Below, in pieces: positions 1 to 9,153 of a stretch of DNA of 64,000 bases; positions within the stretch are counted from its first letter, which is position 1, and each line of letters starts with the position of its first letter. Made by a program: the position numbers and the translations under genes. The stretch lies in NCBI RefSeq assembly GCF_013343005.1, contig NZ_CP054491.1:1054001-1118000 (forward strand), read 5' to 3'. Below the pieces are notes generated by a model. That model was not told the origin of the DNA and searched no databases. It worked only from the letters and a program-made list of their open reading frames with translations. The stretch is from Candidatus Reidiella endopervernicosa (GTDB taxonomy: Bacteria; Pseudomonadota; Gammaproteobacteria; GCF-013343005).

Positions 1-2
1 GT

Positions 3-551
3 GAGCGGCGAGAGGCGGTACTGGCCGTCACGATTCCAGAACAGCCGGGTAGCTTTCGTAAGTTTTGTAAGGCGATTGGTAAACAGGGCATTACCGAATT
101 TAACTACCGCTATGCTGATGCGAGCAGTGCGCACATCTTTGTAGGTGTGAAACTGGCGAATGCACAGAGCGAAAAGCGTGAATTGATTCAGCGTCTGCGT
201 GATGGGGGTTATCGGGTGCTCGATATGGCCGACAATGAGATGGCCAAGCTGCATATTCGATACATGGTTGGCGGACGATCATCGGGTGTTGAGAACGAGA
301 TACTCTATCGATTCCAGTTCCCGGAGCGCCCCGGCGCATTGATGCAGTTTCTAAATCAGATAGGACAGCAGTGGAATATCAGTCTGTTCCACTACCGAAA
401 CCATGGTGCTGCCTATGGCCGGGTACTGGTCGGCATTCAGGTGCCTGCTGAGGAGAAGGGCCAATTCCAGGGATTTCTTGATAATCTCGGTTACCCCTAT
501 TGGGATGAGAGTGATAACCCGGCCTATAATCTCTTTCTGGGGACGCTCTGA
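3..551 (+). CDS. ilvA: Threonine dehydratase, C-terminal regulatory part (gene begins before the window)
   Basis: The open frame runs from base 3 to the TGA at 549-551, about 182 residues with no start, so it is the 3' end of a gene that begins upstream. It reads as two consecutive ACT-like regulatory repeats, each with a 'PE(Q/R)PG' turn (IPEQPGSF, then FPERPGAL), and ends NLFLGTL, as biosynthetic threonine deaminases do. The missing N-terminal part would hold the PLP-binding catalytic domain. The enzyme converts threonine to 2-oxobutanoate, the first step of isoleucine synthesis, and this part binds the allosteric effector isoleucine. A rho-independent terminator follows at once. Confidence 0.93.
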   Translation, partial: ERREAVLAVTIPEQPGSFRKFCKAIGKQGITEFNYRYADASSAHIFVGVKLANAQSEKRELIQRLRDGGYRVLDMADNEMAKLHIRYMVGGRSSGVENEILYRFQFPERPGALMQFLNQIGQQWNISLFHYRNHGAAYGRVLVGIQVPAEEKGQFQGFLDNLGYPYWDESDNPAYNLFLGTL

Positions 552-576
552 AGCTGTAGTAATGGTTTGTTGCATC

Positions 577-606
577 AAAAAAGCCCGCGATTGCGGGCTT
601 TTTGTC
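577..606 (+). terminator. Rho-independent terminator of ilvA
   Basis: A run of A is followed by the stem GCCCGC/GCGGGC (583-598) and TTTTT. The A-tract on one side and T-tract on the other make it usable from both strands, which fits the convergent H1-like gene ending at 643. Confidence 0.85.
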
Positions 607-642
607 AGGATAATCGATCAACCTGAAGGGAAGGTGAAGTGA

Positions 643-1098
643 TTAACGCTTTTTGGCGCTCTTCTTCTTAGCTGCTTTCTTCTTAGCAGCTACCTTCTTC
701 TTGGCAACCTTTTTCTTAGCCACTTTCTTCTTAGCAGCTACCTTCTTCTTGGCGACCTTTTTCTTAGCCACTTTCTTCTTAGCAGCTACCTTCTTCTTGG
801 CAACCTTTTTCTTAGCCACTTTCTTCTTAGCAACCTTTTTCTTAGCCACTTTCTTCTTAGCAGCTACCTTCTTCTTGGCAACCTTTTTCTTAGCCACTTT
901 CTTCTTAGCAACCTTTTTCTTAGCTACTTTCTTCTTAGCAGCTACCTTCTTCTTGGCAACCTTCCTCTTAGCAGCGGCCTTTCTCTTTGGTGCTGCTTTC
1001 TTGGCTACCTTCTTCTTAGCTACTACCTTTTTCTTGGCAGTTACCTTCTTTTTTGCAGTCGCTTTTTTCTTGGAAGCGGCCTTCTTCTTCGTCGCCAT
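643..1098 (-). CDS. Histone H1-like, lysine/alanine-rich repeat protein (AlgP/Hc1-like tail)
   Basis: The product is 151 residues, almost entirely K, A and V, built from KKKVAKK and AAKKK units, with no predicted globular domain. Such proteins resemble the C-terminal tail of histone H1 and the bacterial AlgP/Hc1 group, and probably bind nucleic acid through charge. I start it at the ATG whose CAT is at 1096-1098, because a GGAGGA ribosome site lies just upstream; an in-frame start at 1149 would add an unlike leader. The DNA is a tandem array of units of about 15 bp, so length is likely to vary between strains by slippage. The opposite strand has an open frame only because the repeat is so biased. 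Confidence 0.8.
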   Translation of the reverse strand: MATKKKAASKKKATAKKKVTAKKKVVAKKKVAKKAAPKRKAAAKRKVAKKKVAAKKKVAKKKVAKKKVAKKKVAKKKVAAKKKVAKKKVAKKKVAKKKVAKKKVAAKKKVAKKKVAKKKVAAKKKVAKKKVAKKKVAAKKKAAKKKSAKKR

Positions 1099-1612
1099 TA
1101 ATCGATCCTCCAATAGTGAAATTCCATTAACGCAATTGAGTATAAACAACTGTTTGCAAAATGCTAGTTGTCGAATGTGGTTAATAAGGCCTCTGTTTGA
1201 CTCGCTCTGTGGTGCGGTTTCTTAATGGCTAAGCTCGCATCATTGTTGGTCTCTGTGTGTGTGGTTTGTTGGCTCGTGTGGTAAGTGTTGGCAAGGGGAA
1301 GGGTGGTTGTTTCGTGCTTGTATAGTAGTGCGAGAGGTTGGTTGTGATTCGGTTCTGATAGCGATGAGCGGTTGTTGGTTATGTTGTCTTATACGTAGCA
1401 GTGCTTGAGATGTGTTTGGAGGTTCTGTGTGCGTTGTTGCTGTGAGGTTGAGATGAAAATATGAGTGGTGAAATGAATTTGCGCAAAAGTGTGTATGAAT
1501 GTTTGTAAGGGGTTGTTTGTTTGTTGGCAGTAAATGCTATTGCTGGATGATGGCGAAGATGGTTATGAAGAGAATGAGTGATCGATGTTGACGAGTCGTT
1601 GTGCTTGGTTGT
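1099..1612. other. Intergenic, TG-rich, no gene seen
   Basis: About 510 bases between the divergent-side end of the H1-like gene and the 3' end of the cyclo-ligase gene. The + strand is rich in G and T with many TGTG and TTGTTGG runs. I see no ORF with coding character, no RNA gene and no clear terminator. It should hold the promoter of the H1-like gene near 1100-1200. Confidence 0.5.
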
Positions 1613-2215
1613 TTAGTCGAAGAGTGCAACGCCTTGTTCGGTTGCTATGCCTGCTAGTGGTACATCCCACTCCTGATGAGGAAGTGTGTTGATCTGTTGG
1701 CAGGCAAATGCAAAGCCAAGCAGTCTTGGTTTCTGCCAGTGACGACGGTGGTGTAGAAAGGCGAAAGAGCGATCATAGAAACCGCCGCCCATGCCAAGAC
1801 GGTTGCCATTGTTGTCAAAGCTGACCAGCGGTGTCAGTACCAGATCGAGTGTGTGGATTGAGATCATCTGCGAGCGTGAGACCACTGGCTCGGCGATACC
1901 AAATCGATTGGCTCGTAGCAGTGAGTGCGGGTGGTAGGGGGCAAAGTCGAGTCGGTTGGCGCGATTGGGTGCTAGAACCGGCAGGAACAGGTTCTTGTCA
2001 CAGCGACGGGCAATTGCAGCCAGAGGTGCCGGGTCTATCTCGCCGTCGTTGGCCAGATAGATGGCGATATTGCGGCTGCGTTTAAAGATCTGATGTGAGG
2101 CGATTGTCGCGGCGGCCTGACGACTATGCTGGGCACGAAGTTCGGGGGTGATTGCAAGACGCCGTTTACGGATCTCGCGGCGGATGTCGGCACGCGTCGC
2201 GTTGGGCTCTGTCAT
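1613..2215 (-). CDS. ygfA: 5-formyltetrahydrofolate cyclo-ligase
   Basis: A 200-residue protein of the 5-FCL family, which converts 5-formyl-THF to 5,10-methenyl-THF using ATP. The N-terminal IRREIRKRR stretch carries the basic residues typical of the family, and the signature GMGGGFYDRSF (about residues 140-150) matches the GxGGGYYDR nucleotide/folate loop. It lies immediately downstream of 6S RNA on the same strand, the same order as ssrS-ygfA in enterobacteria, where the two are co-transcribed. The nearby glycine cleavage operon supplies methylene-THF, so the locus is folate-related. Confidence 0.93.
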   Translation of the reverse strand: MTEPNATRADIRREIRKRRLAITPELRAQHSRQAAATIASHQIFKRSRNIAIYLANDGEIDPAPLAAIARRCDKNLFLPVLAPNRANRLDFAPYHPHSLLRANRFGIAEPVVSRSQMISIHTLDLVLTPLVSFDNNGNRLGMGGGFYDRSFAFLHHRRHWQKPRLLGFAFACQQINTLPHQEWDVPLAGIATEQGVALFD

Positions 2216-2250
2216 GCTGGAGTGGTTCGATCCGATCGATTAATTAGGAG

Positions 2251-2435
2251 GCACCTCCCACCAATGCCGTTGTGGACACTTGCCCTTGAACCAGAAGGTT
2301 CAGGTGGGGACGGCTGTGAGCGTTCAGGCTCTCCGCACGTAACGGATATGCACAACGCACCCGACAGTAGTATCCCCGGGCATATAAATAGGCTCAAGAG
2401 ATCTTAGGTCCACTCACGAACACAGCAGGAGGTGC
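2251..2435 (-). ncRNA. ssrS: 6S RNA
   Basis: On the minus strand a 185-base segment begins GCACCTCC and ends GGAGGTGC, a perfect closing stem. Inside, CCTGAACC...GGTTCAAGG matches the conserved arm of 6S RNA (in E. coli, CCTTGAACCAAGGGTTCAAGG). The purine-rich GGAGAGCCT... and flanking regions can form the large central bubble that mimics an open promoter. 6S RNA binds and sequesters the sigma-70 holoenzyme in slow growth. Its position between zapA and the cyclo-ligase gene is the classic one. The exact ends are set by the stem and could differ by a few bases. Confidence 0.93.
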
Positions 2436-2502
2436 CGAAAGCTTCTAAGGGTAAAGCGTAGCGGAAAACGATGGAGTGGGAAAGTGTTGCGGTTGCAGGG
2501 AA

Positions 2503-2817
2503 CTAGAGTTCCATCTGTTTGTTGTGATTCAGAGCGACTTCGATCTTGTCCTGAATCTGTTTGATACGGCTATGCAGAGTCTTGTCGACACCTTCGAGCT
2601 GTTTCTGGCAGCTGAGTAGTTCATGGGCGATGTTAAGTGCGGCCATCACGGCAATGCGATCAGCGCCGATCACCTTGCCACCACGACGAATCTCGAGCAT
2701 CTGTTCGTTAAGGTAGCGTGAGGAAGCGAGCAGCTCTTCGCGCTCGTTGTCGGCGCAGGAGACTCGATACTCTTTGTCGAGGATCTTGACGGTAACGGGG
2801 CTACTCTTTTCGCTCAT
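2503..2817 (-). CDS. zapA: Cell division protein ZapA
   Basis: 104 residues, the usual ZapA length. The N-terminal VTVKILDKEYRVSC strand region is followed by the family helix with NEQM and the ADRIAVMAALNIAHELL segment, then a C-terminal coiled coil. ZapA tetramers bundle FtsZ filaments at the septum. The start codon overlaps the stop of the upstream small coiled-coil gene by four bases (ATGA), so the two are translationally coupled. Confidence 0.93.
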   Translation of the reverse strand: MSEKSSPVTVKILDKEYRVSCADNEREELLASSRYLNEQMLEIRRGGKVIGADRIAVMAALNIAHELLSCQKQLEGVDKTLHSRIKQIQDKIEVALNHNKQMEL

Positions 2818-3047
2818 ACGGAGTTTTCCATCGCCTTAAGTCGAGTGACGATGGTCTCTACGCGCGAACGAGCCTGATCACCCTTCTCGCGCAACTCATC
2901 GCGCTCGGTGCTGAGCAGATCGTTCTCTTTGCGCAGCACATAGTTCTCTTCGTTGAGTCGTTCACAGGTGCCGATCAGGTCGTCGAGCCACTGCTCCAGG
3001 CGCTGAAGGTCCATCTCAAGATTGGTTGCGGGTGTCTTGCCAGTCAT
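2814..3047 (-). CDS. Small coiled-coil protein, ZapB-like (TIGR02449 family)
   Basis: A 77-residue, charged, almost wholly helical protein with heptad character (LNEENYVLRKENDLLSTE). This family is regularly encoded just before zapA in gammaproteobacteria and is annotated as TIGR02449 or ZapB-like. A role beside ZapA at the Z-ring is inferred from that linkage and the coiled coil. It shares a four-base overlap with zapA. The 136-base gap to ygfB must hold divergent promoters. Confidence 0.85.
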   Translation of the reverse strand: MTGKTPATNLEMDLQRLEQWLDDLIGTCERLNEENYVLRKENDLLSTERDELREKGDQARSRVETIVTRLKAMENSV

Positions 3048-3183
3048 CGGCCCAATATAAGACGGTGTGGGAACAGGGTCAATGTCGCTCGGTTCCGACC
3101 TAAAGGTGGCGATGCTAATATAGTCGCCTATTGTCTATTTAAACCCTCTCTTAATACTTCAAATCAGGTCGATACAACTTCAA

Positions 3184-3747
3184 ATGAGCGAACAACAATC
3201 TCCAGATTTCGACAGCATTGATGATGCGCTACAACGTGTCGGTGCGCCTATGGGGGCAGCCGAATCACACGGACTGCTGTGTGGCATGATCTGTGGCCAG
3301 GGCCACGGTAATCGTCGTGGTTGGGGGGAGCAGGTGCTCGATGAGGTCGATATGAACAACCTACTGGTTAAGGAGTGTGATGGTCTACTCGATCAGCTTT
3401 TCGAGCAGACTCAGCAGCAGCTCAACGATACGGTGCTCGAGTTTGCGCTGTTTCTGCCTGTGGAGGGTGATGTGATCTCAATCCGGGTCGAGGCATTGGC
3501 GGAGTGGTGTCAGGGTTTCCTCTACGGCTTTGGCATCGCCGGTGGCAACAAGGCTGAATCGATGCCCGATGATAGTCGTGATCTCTTGCGTGACATCGCT
3601 GAGATTTCCCGTGCGGCGATCGATGATGAGGACGATCCTGAGGTTGATGAGTCCGCCTATACCGAGCTGGTTGAGTATCTGCGTATGGGGGTACTTCTGA
3701 TGAATGAAGAACTCCATCCAATTAAAGCCCCTGCACGTCTGCAGTAG
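3184..3747 (+). CDS. ygfB: UPF0149 family protein YgfB
   Basis: 187 residues. The N-terminal part has GAPMGAAESHGLLCGMICG, typical of UPF0149/YecA-like proteins, followed by FALFLPVEGD and AEWCQGFLYGFGIAGG. An acidic DDEDDPEVDE segment precedes the last helix. The biochemical role is not established in general; in Pseudomonas a homologue affects expression of a beta-lactamase pathway. It is the first gene of a run continuing into pepP 11 bases later, the conserved ygfB-pepP-ubiH order. Confidence 0.9.
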   Translation: MSEQQSPDFDSIDDALQRVGAPMGAAESHGLLCGMICGQGHGNRRGWGEQVLDEVDMNNLLVKECDGLLDQLFEQTQQQLNDTVLEFALFLPVEGDVISIRVEALAEWCQGFLYGFGIAGGNKAESMPDDSRDLLRDIAEISRAAIDDEDDPEVDESAYTELVEYLRMGVLLMNEELHPIKAPARLQ

Positions 3748-3758
3748 GTCGAGTCACT

Positions 3759-5063
3759 ATGAGTCCAAAAGAGTTTGTTCGCCGTCGTAAGCATCTGATG
3801 TCGATGATGGGTGAGGGCGCGATAGCGCTACTGCCTGCTGCACCGGTGCAGATTCGTAACCGCGATGCGGAGCATCACTATCGCCAGGATAGCGACTTCA
3901 TGTATCTGACCGGCTTCCCTGAGCCTGAGGCAGTATTGGTGCTGATTCCGGGTCGCAAACAGGGGCAGTGCATCCTCTTCTGTCGTGAACAGGATCCCAG
4001 TATGACGCTCTGGAATGGACCGATGGCGGGGCTGGAGGGTGCGGTAGAGAGTTACGGCGCCGATGATGCGTTCCCCATTAGTGATCTTGATGAGATTCTG
4101 CCGGGGCTGCTCGAGGAGCGTGAGACGGTCTGTTACACCATGGGCGCACGTCCTGACTTCGATCAACGTGTCATGGGTTGGGTCAACCAGGTGCGCAGCA
4201 AATCGCGCTCTGGTGTGCACGCGCCCGAGGAGTTTGTCTCGCTCGATCACCTGCTGCATGAGCTACGACTGTTTAAGAGCCGCGCCGAGCTGAAGGCGAT
4301 GCGTGAGGCGGCCACTATCTCGGTTAAGGCGCATAAACGCGCGATGAAGATCTGTAAGCCGGGCATGTATGAATATGAGATTGAGGCGGAGTATCTACAC
4401 GAGTTTCGTCGTCACAACAGCGTACCGGCCTACAGCTCGATTGTTGGCGGTGGTAACAACGGCTGTGTGCTCCACTATGTCGATAACCGCGATGAACTCC
4501 GCGATGGTGATCTGCTACTGATTGATGCTGCAGCTGAGGTGGAGTGTTATGCCGCTGACATTACCCGCACCTTCCCCGTTAATGGAAAATTTTCTCCGGC
4601 TCAGCGTGCACTCTACGAGGTTGTGCTCGATGCACAGCTAGCGGCGATTAAGGCGGTCAAGCCTGGCAACCATTGGAACGATCCACACGATGCTACGGTG
4701 AGGGTAATTACCGAAGGACTGCTCAAACTCGGGCTGCTCAAGGGCAAGCTCGATAATATGATTGAGAGTGAGGCCTACAAACGTTTCTATATGCACCGTG
4801 TCGGCCACTGGCTCGGCATGGATGTGCACGATGTGGGTGACTATAAGATTGGTGACGAGTGGCGCATGCTCGAGCCCGGCATGGTGCTGACCATCGAGCC
4901 GGGCATCTATATTCCAATCGGCAGTAAAGGCGTGGCGAAAAAGTGGCAGGGAATCGGTATCCGTATCGAGGATGATGTGGTGGTGACCAAGGATGGTCAT
5001 CTGGTGCTGAGTGAGAAGGCTCCGAAACACGTCGATGAGATTGAGGCATTGATGAATGGTTGA
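3759..5063 (+). CDS. pepP: Xaa-Pro aminopeptidase
   Basis: 434 residues, the normal size of aminopeptidase P II. The N-terminal domain (residues 1-170) carries the RRRKHLMSMM and YRQDSDFMYLTGFPEPEA segments. The C-terminal pita-bread domain shows the metal ligands: LIDAAAE (Asp), ADITRTFPV (Asp), HRVGHWLG (His), TIEPGIY (Glu) and RIEDDVV (Glu). It removes N-terminal residues that precede proline, using two manganese ions, in the cytoplasm. The end overlaps the ubiH start by eight bases. Confidence 0.95.
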   Translation: MSPKEFVRRRKHLMSMMGEGAIALLPAAPVQIRNRDAEHHYRQDSDFMYLTGFPEPEAVLVLIPGRKQGQCILFCREQDPSMTLWNGPMAGLEGAVESYGADDAFPISDLDEILPGLLEERETVCYTMGARPDFDQRVMGWVNQVRSKSRSGVHAPEEFVSLDHLLHELRLFKSRAELKAMREAATISVKAHKRAMKICKPGMYEYEIEAEYLHEFRRHNSVPAYSSIVGGGNNGCVLHYVDNRDELRDGDLLLIDAAAEVECYAADITRTFPVNGKFSPAQRALYEVVLDAQLAAIKAVKPGNHWNDPHDATVRVITEGLLKLGLLKGKLDNMIESEAYKRFYMHRVGHWLGMDVHDVGDYKIGDEWRMLEPGMVLTIEPGIYIPIGSKGVAKKWQGIGIRIEDDVVVTKDGHLVLSEKAPKHVDEIEALMNG

Positions 5064-6294
5064 AACGCAGAACAGCTACGATGTGGTGATTGTTGGCGGA
5101 GGGCTGGTCGGTATTGCACTCGCCTGCGCACTGGGTGATCAACCACTACGTGTTGCGGTTATTGAAGCGCTGCCGTTCGAAACCAACCGTAGCGCAAGCT
5201 ACGACGATCGCACCATCGCGCTCGCCTACGGTGCGCGTCCTATCTTTGAGGCGATGGGCGTCTGGCAGCAGCTGGCTGCTGATGTCACTGCCATTAAACG
5301 AATCCATATCTCCGATCGAGGTCACTTTGGTGCGGCGCGACTCGACTGTAACGATGTCGGTTGCGAGGCGCTGGGCTATGTGGTGCCGAGTCGTTGCATG
5401 GGTGAGGTGTTGATGGCGCGGGTGGCACAGTTCGATAATGTTGAGCTGCTCTGCCCAGCACGGGTGACCTCGCTAGAGCAGGATGAACACGCTGCCACCA
5501 TTGTGATCGAACGCGAGGGTGAACAGCAGATGCTACGGAGCGGGCTGCTGGTGGTGGCCGACGGAACCCACTCGGCGATTCGCGAACAGCTGCAGGTAGC
5601 GGTAGATCGTCACGACTACGGACAACGCGGTGTTATCGCCAACGTCACCCCATCACGTCACCACGACAACGTCGCCTTCGAACGCTTTACCGATAGTGGG
5701 CCGATGGCGATGCTGCCGATGGATGAGAGCCGCTGTGCACTGGTCTGGACCGTGAGTGAGGCGCGTGCCGATGAGCTGCTGACGCTTGATGACGAAGCCT
5801 TTCTGGCTGAACTGCAGGATCGTTTTGGTAACCGCCTGGGACGCTTCGAGAAGGTCGGCAATCGTGCGGCGCACTCGCTGATGCAGATCGTCGCCCAGGA
5901 GCAGGTGCGTGATCGGTTGGCGCTGATCGGTAATGCGGCCCATACACTCCATCCCGTTGCTGGGCAGGGATTTAATCTCGGTCTGCGTGATGTTGCGGTA
6001 CTGGCCGATCTGATCAACACGGCTGCTGTCAGTGGTGAGGATGTTGGTTCAGCCACGCTGCTGGCAGATTACGCCGAGTGGCGCCGCAACGATCAGCGCT
6101 ACATCATCGGATTTACCGATTCACTGGTGCGCCTCTTTGCCAGTCCACTGCTTCCGATCAAGGCGGCGCGTAGCGCCGGGCTGGTTGCGCTCGATCTACT
6201 GCCACCGCTGAAGCGCTGGCTGACACGCCACGCGATGGGCCTGGGTGGAAAGCTGCCGCGCCTCTCGCGTGGTCTGCCACTGCAGGAGAAGTAA
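5056..6294 (+). CDS. ubiH: 2-octaprenyl-6-methoxyphenol hydroxylase (UbiH)
   Basis: 412 residues, a class A flavin monooxygenase. The N-terminal VVIVGGGLVGIALACAL is the FAD-binding Rossmann motif, VVADGTHSAIR is the second FAD/NADPH motif, and IGNAAHTLHPVAGQGFN is the third. Asn in place of the usual Asp in that motif is normal for UbiH. It hydroxylates the ring during ubiquinone synthesis, in the Ubi complex on the membrane side. It overlaps pepP upstream, and its final A is shared with the ATG of the next gene. Confidence 0.92.
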   Translation: MVETQNSYDVVIVGGGLVGIALACALGDQPLRVAVIEALPFETNRSASYDDRTIALAYGARPIFEAMGVWQQLAADVTAIKRIHISDRGHFGAARLDCNDVGCEALGYVVPSRCMGEVLMARVAQFDNVELLCPARVTSLEQDEHAATIVIEREGEQQMLRSGLLVVADGTHSAIREQLQVAVDRHDYGQRGVIANVTPSRHHDNVAFERFTDSGPMAMLPMDESRCALVWTVSEARADELLTLDDEAFLAELQDRFGNRLGRFEKVGNRAAHSLMQIVAQEQVRDRLALIGNAAHTLHPVAGQGFNLGLRDVAVLADLINTAAVSGEDVGSATLLADYAEWRRNDQRYIIGFTDSLVRLFASPLLPIKAARSAGLVALDLLPPLKRWLTRHAMGLGGKLPRLSRGLPLQEK

Positions 6295-7511
6295 TGCAGA
6301 ACGAATACGATGTGGCGATTATCGGTGGCGGCATGGTCGGCTCCGCACTCGCCTGCGCACTCGGTGGCAGCAGGCTGCGCGTGGCCGTTGTTGAGAAGTT
6401 TCCCGCCGATGCCAGCTGGTCAGCCGAGTCGGTTGATCTTCGCGTCTCGGCGATTACCCGCGCTTCACAGCATATCTTCGAGGCGCTCGGCGCCTGGCAG
6501 GGGATGGCCGAGCGGCGCATTAGCCCCTACACCGATATGGAGGTGTGGGATGCGATGGGTGGTGCCTCGATCCACTTCGATGCGGCCGAGGTGGGGCAGC
6601 CTTACCTGGGACACATCATCGAGAACCGGGTGATTCAACTCGCGCTCTGGGAGCGTCTTGAATCGATCGATAACGTCACTCGTATCTTCCCTGCTGGACT
6701 CGAGAGCTTTGAGGTTGATGGTGAGGGTGTCGATCTCCTACTCGATAACGGTGAGCGGCTACGCAGCAAACTGATTGTCGGTGCCGATGGTGCTAATTCG
6801 AAGGTGCTGGAGATCGCCGGTAGTAGCGTCGGTGGCTGGATGTATGACCAACATGCGCTGGTCGCCACGGTGCGTACCGAACACTCCCACCTCAACACCG
6901 CCTGGCAGCGTTTTCTGCCCGAGGGTCCGCTCGCCTTCCTGCCGATTTCAGATGGACGTGCCTCAATCGTATGGAGCTGTCGGCCCGAGCGTGCAGAGGC
7001 TCTGGCCGAACTCGATGAGGCGAGCTTCTGCAAAGCGCTGGGTGAGGATATCGATCACCGACTGGGCCAGATTACAGCGGTTGAGGGACGTGGTGTCTAC
7101 CCGCTGCGTCTGCGCCACGTTGATCACTACGTGCATCCACGCGTCGCGCTGGTTGGTGATGCCGCTCACTCGATTCATCCGCTGGCGGGGCAGGGCGTAA
7201 ATATCGGTCTGCTCGATGCGGCATCGTTGGCTGAGGTGGTGCTGCAGGGCGTCGAGCAGCGGCGCGATATCGGTGAGGTGGCGCTGCTGCGTCGTTATGA
7301 GCGCTGGCGCAAGGGGCAGAACCTGCTGATGATGGGTTCGATGGACGCCTTTAAACGAAGCTTTGGCAGCCAGCAGGCACCGATACGGTTGGCGCGTAAT
7401 CTGGGGCTCGCCATCGCCGATCGCATTACCCCGCTGAAGAGCGCAATTATGCGCCGTGCGATGGGGCTCGGTGGTGATCTGCCCAAATTGGCGCAGCCGC
7501 CGCGCTACTGA
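6294..7511 (+). CDS. Ubiquinone biosynthesis hydroxylase, UbiI/VisC-like
   Basis: 405 residues, a paralogue of the preceding gene with the same three flavin motifs: VAIIGGGMVGSALACAL, VGADGANSKV and LVGDAAHSIHPLAGQGVN (here with Asp). In enterobacteria this position is held by visC, now called ubiI, which hydroxylates C5 of the ring; UbiF-type C6 specificity is also possible and cannot be settled by motif. The one-base overlap (TAATG) with ubiH implies coupled translation. Confidence 0.88.
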   Translation: MQNEYDVAIIGGGMVGSALACALGGSRLRVAVVEKFPADASWSAESVDLRVSAITRASQHIFEALGAWQGMAERRISPYTDMEVWDAMGGASIHFDAAEVGQPYLGHIIENRVIQLALWERLESIDNVTRIFPAGLESFEVDGEGVDLLLDNGERLRSKLIVGADGANSKVLEIAGSSVGGWMYDQHALVATVRTEHSHLNTAWQRFLPEGPLAFLPISDGRASIVWSCRPERAEALAELDEASFCKALGEDIDHRLGQITAVEGRGVYPLRLRHVDHYVHPRVALVGDAAHSIHPLAGQGVNIGLLDAASLAEVVLQGVEQRRDIGEVALLRRYERWRKGQNLLMMGSMDAFKRSFGSQQAPIRLARNLGLAIADRITPLKSAIMRRAMGLGGDLPKLAQPPRY

Positions 7512-7522
7512 TTTCAGCTATC

Positions 7523-7547
7523 CCAGTAACCTGATTAGGGTTATTGG
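7523..7547. other. Stem-loop between ubiI-like gene and gcvT
   Basis: CCAGTAACC pairs with GGTTATTGG (nine pairs, one G-T wobble) around a seven-base loop, twelve bases after the hydroxylase stop. No T-run follows, so it is at most a weak terminator or mRNA-end stabiliser. The rest of the 116-base gap should hold the gcv promoter. I looked for glycine-riboswitch core motifs and found none. Confidence 0.45.
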
Positions 7548-7627
7548 ACCTCGTCGAAAACAATCCCTACTATACGGCTCGGGTACTCGACCCCTGACCG
7601 ATACATTGAGATAAACAGGAACAGTTC

Positions 7628-8719
7628 ATGACGCAGAGAACAGCACTCTATGAGCAGCACCTCGCCGTGGGCGGCAAGATGGTCGACTTCGCCGGTTGGG
7701 AGATGCCGATCAACTATGGTTCACAGATTGAGGAGCACCACCAGGTGCGTCGCGATGCGGGTGTCTTCGATGTCTCGCACATGGTTGTGGTCGATCTGAA
7801 GGGGTGTGAGGCGGGTGACTACCTGCGCAAACTGCTCGCCAATGATGTGAGCCGTCTTAAAGAGAGCGGTAAGGCGCTCTACAGCTGCATGCTCAACGAT
7901 GAGGGTGGGGTGATCGACGATCTGATTGTCTACTACATCAACGACGCCTACTACCGCGTGGTGGTCAACGCCGCCACCCGTGACAAGGACCTGAAGTGGA
8001 TGCGCGCCAAGCTCGGCAGCATGGCGGTCGATCTGAATGAGCGTAGCGATCTGGCGATGGTCGCAGTGCAGGGGCCCAATGCCCGTGCCAAGGCGCTGCC
8101 GCTGCTGCCCAAGGCGGGACGTGAGGCGGCCGAGGCGCTGGCGCGCTTCTTCGGTGTTGAGTGTGGCGACTGGTTTATCGCCCGCACCGGTTACACCGGG
8201 GAGGATGGTTTCGAGATCATGCTGCCCGAGAGTGAGGTGAGTGGTTTCTGGCAGGCGCTGCTCGATGCAGGTGTCGCACCGACCGGACTCGGTGCGCGCG
8301 ACACGCTACGCCTTGAAGCCGGCATGAACCTCTACGGCACCGATATGGATGAGACCACCTCACCGCTGGAGTCGGGTCTGAAGTGGACCGTGGCGATGGA
8401 GCCCGCTGAGCGCGACTTTATCGGTCGTAGTGCGCTGGAGGCCGCCGCGCCGGAGCGCAAGCTGGTCGGATTGGTGCTGGAGGCGAAGGGTGTGCTGCGT
8501 GGTCATCAGCGTATTGAGGTTGAGGGGGGAGGCGAGGGTGAGATCACCAGCGGCAGCTTCTCGCCGACGCTCGGTGTCTCAATCGCCTTCGCCCGTGTCC
8601 CCGCCGCGACCGGCGCCTCGTGCACGGTAGAGATTCGTGGCAAAATGTTGCCCGCCCGAGTGGTCAGGCCACCCTTCGTACGCGATGGCAAGGCGTGTAT
8701 TGAGCTGCCGGGTAATTAA
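7628..8719 (+). CDS. gcvT: Glycine cleavage system T protein (aminomethyltransferase)
   Basis: 363 residues, standard length. Family features include the N-terminal [23 protein letters not shown], the folate-contact region, and [18 protein letters not shown] in the core. It transfers the aminomethyl carbon from lipoylated H protein to tetrahydrofolate, releasing ammonia and giving methylene-THF. The start follows ACAGGAAC, a fair ribosome site. It opens the gcvT-gcvH-gcvPA-gcvPB operon, with small gaps of 36, 8 and 13 bases. Confidence 0.96.
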   Translation: MTQRTALYEQHLAVGGKMVDFAGWEMPINYGSQIEEHHQVRRDAGVFDVSHMVVVDLKGCEAGDYLRKLLANDVSRLKESGKALYSCMLNDEGGVIDDLIVYYINDAYYRVVVNAATRDKDLKWMRAKLGSMAVDLNERSDLAMVAVQGPNARAKALPLLPKAGREAAEALARFFGVECGDWFIARTGYTGEDGFEIMLPESEVSGFWQALLDAGVAPTGLGARDTLRLEAGMNLYGTDMDETTSPLESGLKWTVAMEPAERDFIGRSALEAAAPERKLVGLVLEAKGVLRGHQRIEVEGGGEGEITSGSFSPTLGVSIAFARVPAATGASCTVEIRGKMLPARVVRPPFVRDGKACIELPGN

Positions 8720-8755
8720 CTAATAACTAACACAACAGAATTTTGAGAGGACGTC

Positions 8756-9145
8756 ATGAGTAACGTGCCAGCCGAACTGAAATACGCCAAGAGCCATGAG
8801 TGGGTTCGCAAGAATGATGATGGCAGCATCACCGTCGGAATTTCCGAGCATGCCCAGGAGCTGCTAGGCGATATGGTCTACGTTGAGGTGCCCGAGGTGG
8901 GTAACAGCGTTGAGGCCGAAGAGGCGTGTGCCGTGGTTGAGTCGGTCAAGGCCGCTTCTGATATCTACAGCCCCGTTGCGGGTGAGGTAGTAGAGGTTAA
9001 TGAAGCACTCGACGGCGCACCTGAGCTGATCAACAGCTCACCCTACGATGAGGGTTGGATCATGCGTCTGCAGCCTGCCGATATGGCCGACGTCGATGCA
9101 CTGCTCGATGCCTCAGCCTACGAGACCCAGATCAGCGAAGAGTAA
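8756..9145 (+). CDS. gcvH: Glycine cleavage system H protein
   Basis: 129 residues. The lipoyl-carrier fold is shown by [11 protein letters not shown] at the N-terminus, [20 protein letters not shown], and the lipoylation site ESVKAAS (Lys near residue 64). H protein shuttles the methylamine group between P, T and L proteins. A strong ribosome site, GAGAGGACGTC, lies before the ATG. No L protein (lpd) gene is in the window. Confidence 0.96.
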   Translation: MSNVPAELKYAKSHEWVRKNDDGSITVGISEHAQELLGDMVYVEVPEVGNSVEAEEACAVVESVKAASDIYSPVAGEVVEVNEALDGAPELINSSPYDEGWIMRLQPADMADVDALLDASAYETQISEE

Positions 9146-9153
9146 TCCCCGTT

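Noticed and set aside
653-1225. Long + strand frame rich in F, L and A over the H1-like gene
   Set aside because: It is the shadow of the repetitive AAG/GCT codons on the other strand; the minus-strand product has a ribosome site and a known composition.
7512-7627. Glycine riboswitch before gcvT
   Set aside because: The tandem aptamer core motifs are not present, and the 116-base gap is short for two aptamers; only a simple hairpin is seen.
9055-9153. Upstream extension of gcvPA into gcvH
   Set aside because: The 33 extra residues overlap gcvH in another frame and do not match the family; ATG 9154 gives the normal N-terminus.
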